NCBI GenBank assembly: GCA_902475005.1
Contig: CABRXV010000015.1
Span: forward strand, 1-33,134
Reading direction: 5' to 3'
Length of the DNA: 33,134 bases
Origin: CABRXV01 sp900754955
GTDB taxonomy: Bacteria > Actinomycetota > Coriobacteriia > Coriobacteriales > Eggerthellaceae
In this document: in pieces, positions 30,856 through 33,134 of the stretch
Layout of the letters: every line of letters begins with the position of its first letter
Position numbering within the stretch: the stretch's first letter is position 1
Made by a program: the position numbers and the translations under genes
Notes under the pieces: model-generated
What the model was told of the DNA's origin: nothing
Seen by the model: the letters and a program-made list of their open reading frames with translations, nothing else
Databases searched by the model: none

Positions 30856-30883
30856 GTGAGACAGAACGGTGGAAGTGTCTCAC
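30856..30883. promoter_or_regulatory. Operator-like motif, copy 2 (before TetR-like gene)
   Basis: GTGAGACA (30856-30863), 12 bases, TGTCTCAC (30876-30883), with perfect 8-base arms. Copy 1 at 28990 has the same half-sites and the same 14-base gap between GTGAGAC and GTCTC. Confidence 0.55.
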
Positions 30884-31072
30884 GGGGGTTGACGGATCGC
30901 TTCGGCTCCCTCTGGTGTTGCGGCACGTTGCGCGTTGCGCGCTTCGGGCGAGCGCTCTTCGCCGTGCTGGATCGGGGCGGTTCTGCTGCGTTCTGGCGTC
31001 GCCCGGCTGTTTATAAGGTGCTTCCTAGCAGGGATTTTACATTTCTCTGAACGTTGCGCTGGAGGGCGCCGA

Positions 31073-31141
31073 TAGAATACGGCTTGCAGGGCGCAGCGCG
31101 ACCGCCGCCCGCGGCTGGCGGGTGCGGCGGCACGGCGCTGC
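31073..31141 (+). promoter_or_regulatory. -10-like element and leader hairpin of the HAD gene
   Basis: TAGAAT at 31073-31078, then a long imperfect hairpin at 31093-31141. Outer arms are GCAGCGC/GCGCTGC, middle CCGCCG/CGGCGG, inner CCCGC/GCGGG around loop GGCTG. It ends just before an ATG at 31142, leaving the GTG at 31175 and its binding site free. Confidence 0.45.
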
Positions 31142-31174
31142 ATGCCATCAAGCTACGAGAAGGGAATCACCCGC

Positions 31175-31969
31175 GTGATCAAACTGGTTGCAAGTGATAT
31201 GGACGGCACGCTGCTCGACGGGCAGGGCGAGGTTCCGCCCGAGACGTATGACCTGGTGAGACGCCTCGATGCGGCGGGCATTCGCTTCGTGGCGGCGTCG
31301 GGCCGTCGCCTCGACACGCTGCGCGAGCAATTCGCGCCCGTGGTCGATCGCATGGATTTCGTGGCGTCGAACGGCGCGCAGGTGGTTGTCGACGGGAAGC
31401 TCGTCGATCTCGAGCTGTTCAGTCATGCGGCGTTGCGGCGCATGGCGCATGCCGTCGATTTGTTCGACACGCTTCATTTGGCGCTGTTCGACGATACGCG
31501 CAGCTACCTGCTCGACGACGAGCGTTGCTTCGAGCGCGAGATCGACAAGAACCTGCCGCTGCCGGTGCGTGCCTACGGCGTGCCCGCGCCCGAGATCGGC
31601 ATCGTGAAGGCGTCGATCTACTGCGACGACGCCGTGATGGACATGGCGTACGCGCTCGCGCGCGAGCTCGGCGACGAGTTCGTGTTCGCGCCGTCGGGCA
31701 AGCGCTGGATCGACGTGATGCAGCGCGGCGTGAACAAGGCGACGGGCATCGAGCAGGTGCTCGAGGCGCGCGGTCTCGCATTCGGCGAGGTGATGGCGTT
31801 CGGCGACTCGATGAACGACTACGAGCTGCTGCGTCGCGTAGGCGTGAGCTGCGCGATGGGCAACGGACGCTCCGCCATCCGCCAGATCAGCGACCGCGTA
31901 CTCGACACGAACCTCGTGCAGAGCGTCCAGAAGGAGATCGCCGCCCTGCTGGCAGAGCGCGGCGCCTAG
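31175..31969 (+). CDS. Cof-type HAD-IIB phosphatase
   Basis: A 264-residue haloacid dehalogenase-type hydrolase. Motif I is SDMDGTLLD (D8 nucleophile, D10 acid), motif II SGRR, motif III the Lys in VNKATGIEQ, and motif IV GDSMNDYELL. A C2b cap domain lies between motifs II and III. Such enzymes dephosphorylate sugar phosphates, flavin or pyridoxal phosphate; the substrate cannot be told. The GTG at 31175 (MIKLVASDMDGT) is preferred over an ATG 11 codons earlier because GAGAAGGGA lies 9 bases before it and HAD proteins start close to motif I. Confidence 0.87.
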   Translation: MIKLVASDMDGTLLDGQGEVPPETYDLVRRLDAAGIRFVAASGRRLDTLREQFAPVVDRMDFVASNGAQVVVDGKLVDLELFSHAALRRMAHAVDLFDTLHLALFDDTRSYLLDDERCFEREIDKNLPLPVRAYGVPAPEIGIVKASIYCDDAVMDMAYALARELGDEFVFAPSGKRWIDVMQRGVNKATGIEQVLEARGLAFGEVMAFGDSMNDYELLRRVGVSCAMGNGRSAIRQISDRVLDTNLVQSVQKEIAALLAERGA

Positions 31970-32226
31970 GCTGGCAGGCGCACACCGCCGCACCGCTCGC
32001 CGACGTTCTCGCCCTGCCGTTGCGTACCGCCGCGCCGCTCCTCTTTTTCGCGTCGCTCGCGCCGTGCGGCTCGCCTGGCACATGGTAGCGTGAAGGGCGC
32101 AGCAGCGGCGCGCCTGCATGTGCGGAGCGTTCGCTGCAGCATCGCCGATCGGGCGCAATCCGGGAGCGCGCACGCCGCGTCGAATGCGGCAACGCGCGCC
32201 GCCCCGACGACGCAAGGAGGTGCCGC

Positions 32227-33063
32227 TTGTCTTCCTCGATGCTTCTCAGCACGGGCGAGTTTGCTCGCATGTGCAACGTCAGCCGCGAGCTGCTTGTCCA
32301 CTACGACCGGATCGGCCTGCTCAAGCCCAAGGAAGTGACCGACAAGGGGTATCGCTACTACTCGCTCAAGCAGCTGTACTTATTCGACGTGATCCGTTTC
32401 TTCGTTGACGCCGGCATGTCGTCGTGCGAGATCAAGGAGTACCTTGAGAACCGCTCGACCGACCTGTTTCTCGACACTATCGACGCGAGTCTCGACAAGC
32501 TGCGGGCGCAGCGCGACCTGCTCGACGCGCGCATCGGCATGATGGAGAAGATGCGCTATCTCACGCACCGCATGGGCGGGTTTCCGAAGGGCGTGCCGCG
32601 CCTCTCTCAATGGGACGACGTGTGGCTGCTCTCCACGCCGGCGTCGGGTGATCGCACGCAGGAGGGCTATGCCCGCGCGGTGAGCGAGCACTCCGACTTC
32701 TGCCGCAACACGGCGGGCACGTCGAAGTTTCCCCTTGGTCGCATCGTGGACATTCCCGACCCGCACGACGCGCGCGATTTCTCGTACACGAAGATCGTCA
32801 CGTGGGTGTCGAAACCCGAGCGGGCCGTGTGCGCGCGGCTCGGCGACCGTCTCATGTGCAAGCCGCGCGGAACGTACGCGGTCATCCTCCACCAGGGCGG
32901 CACGAGCTCGGTGTGGAAGTCGTACGAGAGGCTGCTCGCGTTCGTGCGCGACGAAGGGCTTCAGGCCGACGGCCCCATCTACGAGCTTGACGTGAACTCG
33001 TACCTCATGTCGGATTCCGCCGACGACTACCTGCTGCACATCTCGATGCGCGTAGGGAGTTAG
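32227..33063 (+). CDS. MerR-family regulator with effector-binding domain
   Basis: A 278-residue regulator. The N-terminal winged helix is MerR type: STGEFARMCNVSRELLVHYD, then RIGLLKPKEVTDKGYRYY. A coiled-coil dimerisation helix (about 80-110) follows. The C-terminal part (about 125-278) resembles the GyrI/BmrR-type small-molecule domain. Relatives sense drugs or other hydrophobic compounds and activate efflux genes. The TTG at 32227 is supported by AAGGAGG 6 bases upstream; the next ATG is too far from it. No target promoter with a MerR-type 19-base spacer was recognised nearby; the target may lie past the window end. Confidence 0.87.
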   Translation: MSSSMLLSTGEFARMCNVSRELLVHYDRIGLLKPKEVTDKGYRYYSLKQLYLFDVIRFFVDAGMSSCEIKEYLENRSTDLFLDTIDASLDKLRAQRDLLDARIGMMEKMRYLTHRMGGFPKGVPRLSQWDDVWLLSTPASGDRTQEGYARAVSEHSDFCRNTAGTSKFPLGRIVDIPDPHDARDFSYTKIVTWVSKPERAVCARLGDRLMCKPRGTYAVILHQGGTSSVWKSYERLLAFVRDEGLQADGPIYELDVNSYLMSDSADDYLLHISMRVGS

Positions 33064-33134
33064 GGGAGCGGGCGCTCCGTCGTGTGCGCGTGGCGGCTGG
33101 GCGCGCACACGGCTTGCGGCTGCGAGCGCGCCCC

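Larger units (their letters stand above)
30740..31174. other. Intergenic region between TetR-like and HAD genes
   Basis: No gene in about 435 bases. It contains the TetR promoter and possible operators (30795-30812 and 30856-30883), a TAGAAT element (31073-31078) and a long hairpin (31093-31141) in the probable leader of the HAD gene. Confidence 0.55.

Overview
The window is a GC-rich bacterial chromosome segment that most resembles the Eggerthellaceae (Coriobacteriia, Actinomycetota; Eggerthella-like gut anaerobes). The reasons are strong G/C bias at third codon positions, frequent GTG/TTG starts with good Shine-Dalgarno sites, gene content, and a C-P lyase cluster ending in a PHP-family cyclic phosphodiesterase of the type characterised from Eggerthella lenta. 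No tRNA, rRNA, CRISPR array or intact insertion sequence was seen.

Layout. 1-414: possible start of a minus-strand gene, two hairpins and a promoter. 415-5816: a short UvrA paralog, a four-helix membrane protein, a DHA3-like MFS exporter, and a convergent 2'-5' RNA ligase-like ThpR. 6050-8340: a phosphate-type operon of PiT transporter, 81-residue two-helix membrane protein and tandem universal stress protein. 8507-13455: a peptide-sensing or detoxification module of response regulator, ABC ATPase, two paralogous ABC-2 permeases (the second frameshifted) and a one-helix histidine kinase. 13765-14217: DUF523. 14772-16976: HelD-like RNA polymerase recycling helicase. 17116-20111: PAP2 phosphatase, NhaC antiporter and a nitrilase-family amidohydrolase.

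20171-28750 is a C-P lyase (phosphonate catabolism) cluster: a 5'-truncated phnE, intact phnE, then phnG, H, I, J, K, M, L and the PHP gene. phnG to the PHP gene are almost all overlapping or abutting. Together they would couple a phosphonate to ATP-derived ribose triphosphate (PhnGHIL), remove pyrophosphate (PhnM), cleave the C-P bond (PhnJ, with PhnK), and open and dephosphorylate the cyclic ribose phosphate (PHP enzyme). phnC and phnD are absent and the first phnE has lost its N-terminal half, so import is probably broken or supplied elsewhere. A perfect hairpin with a T-run closes the cluster.

28751-33134: a decayed MFS transporter, a Cys-rich zinc-ribbon protein, a TetR-like regulator, a Cof-type HAD phosphatase and a MerR-family regulator with an effector domain. 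The decayed transporter and the TetR gene share an unusual operator-like motif (GTGAGAC, 14 bases, GTCTC(A/G)C).

The intergenic regions hold most of the unexplained structure: a 29-base palindromic repeat in five copies at three loci, a 174-base element with perfect 17-base terminal inverted repeats, several short tandem repeats, and a nested-palindrome block inside the phn cluster. No wholly new enzymatic system is evident. The least explained items are the palindromic repeat family, the shared operator and the PiT/small membrane protein/stress protein operon.
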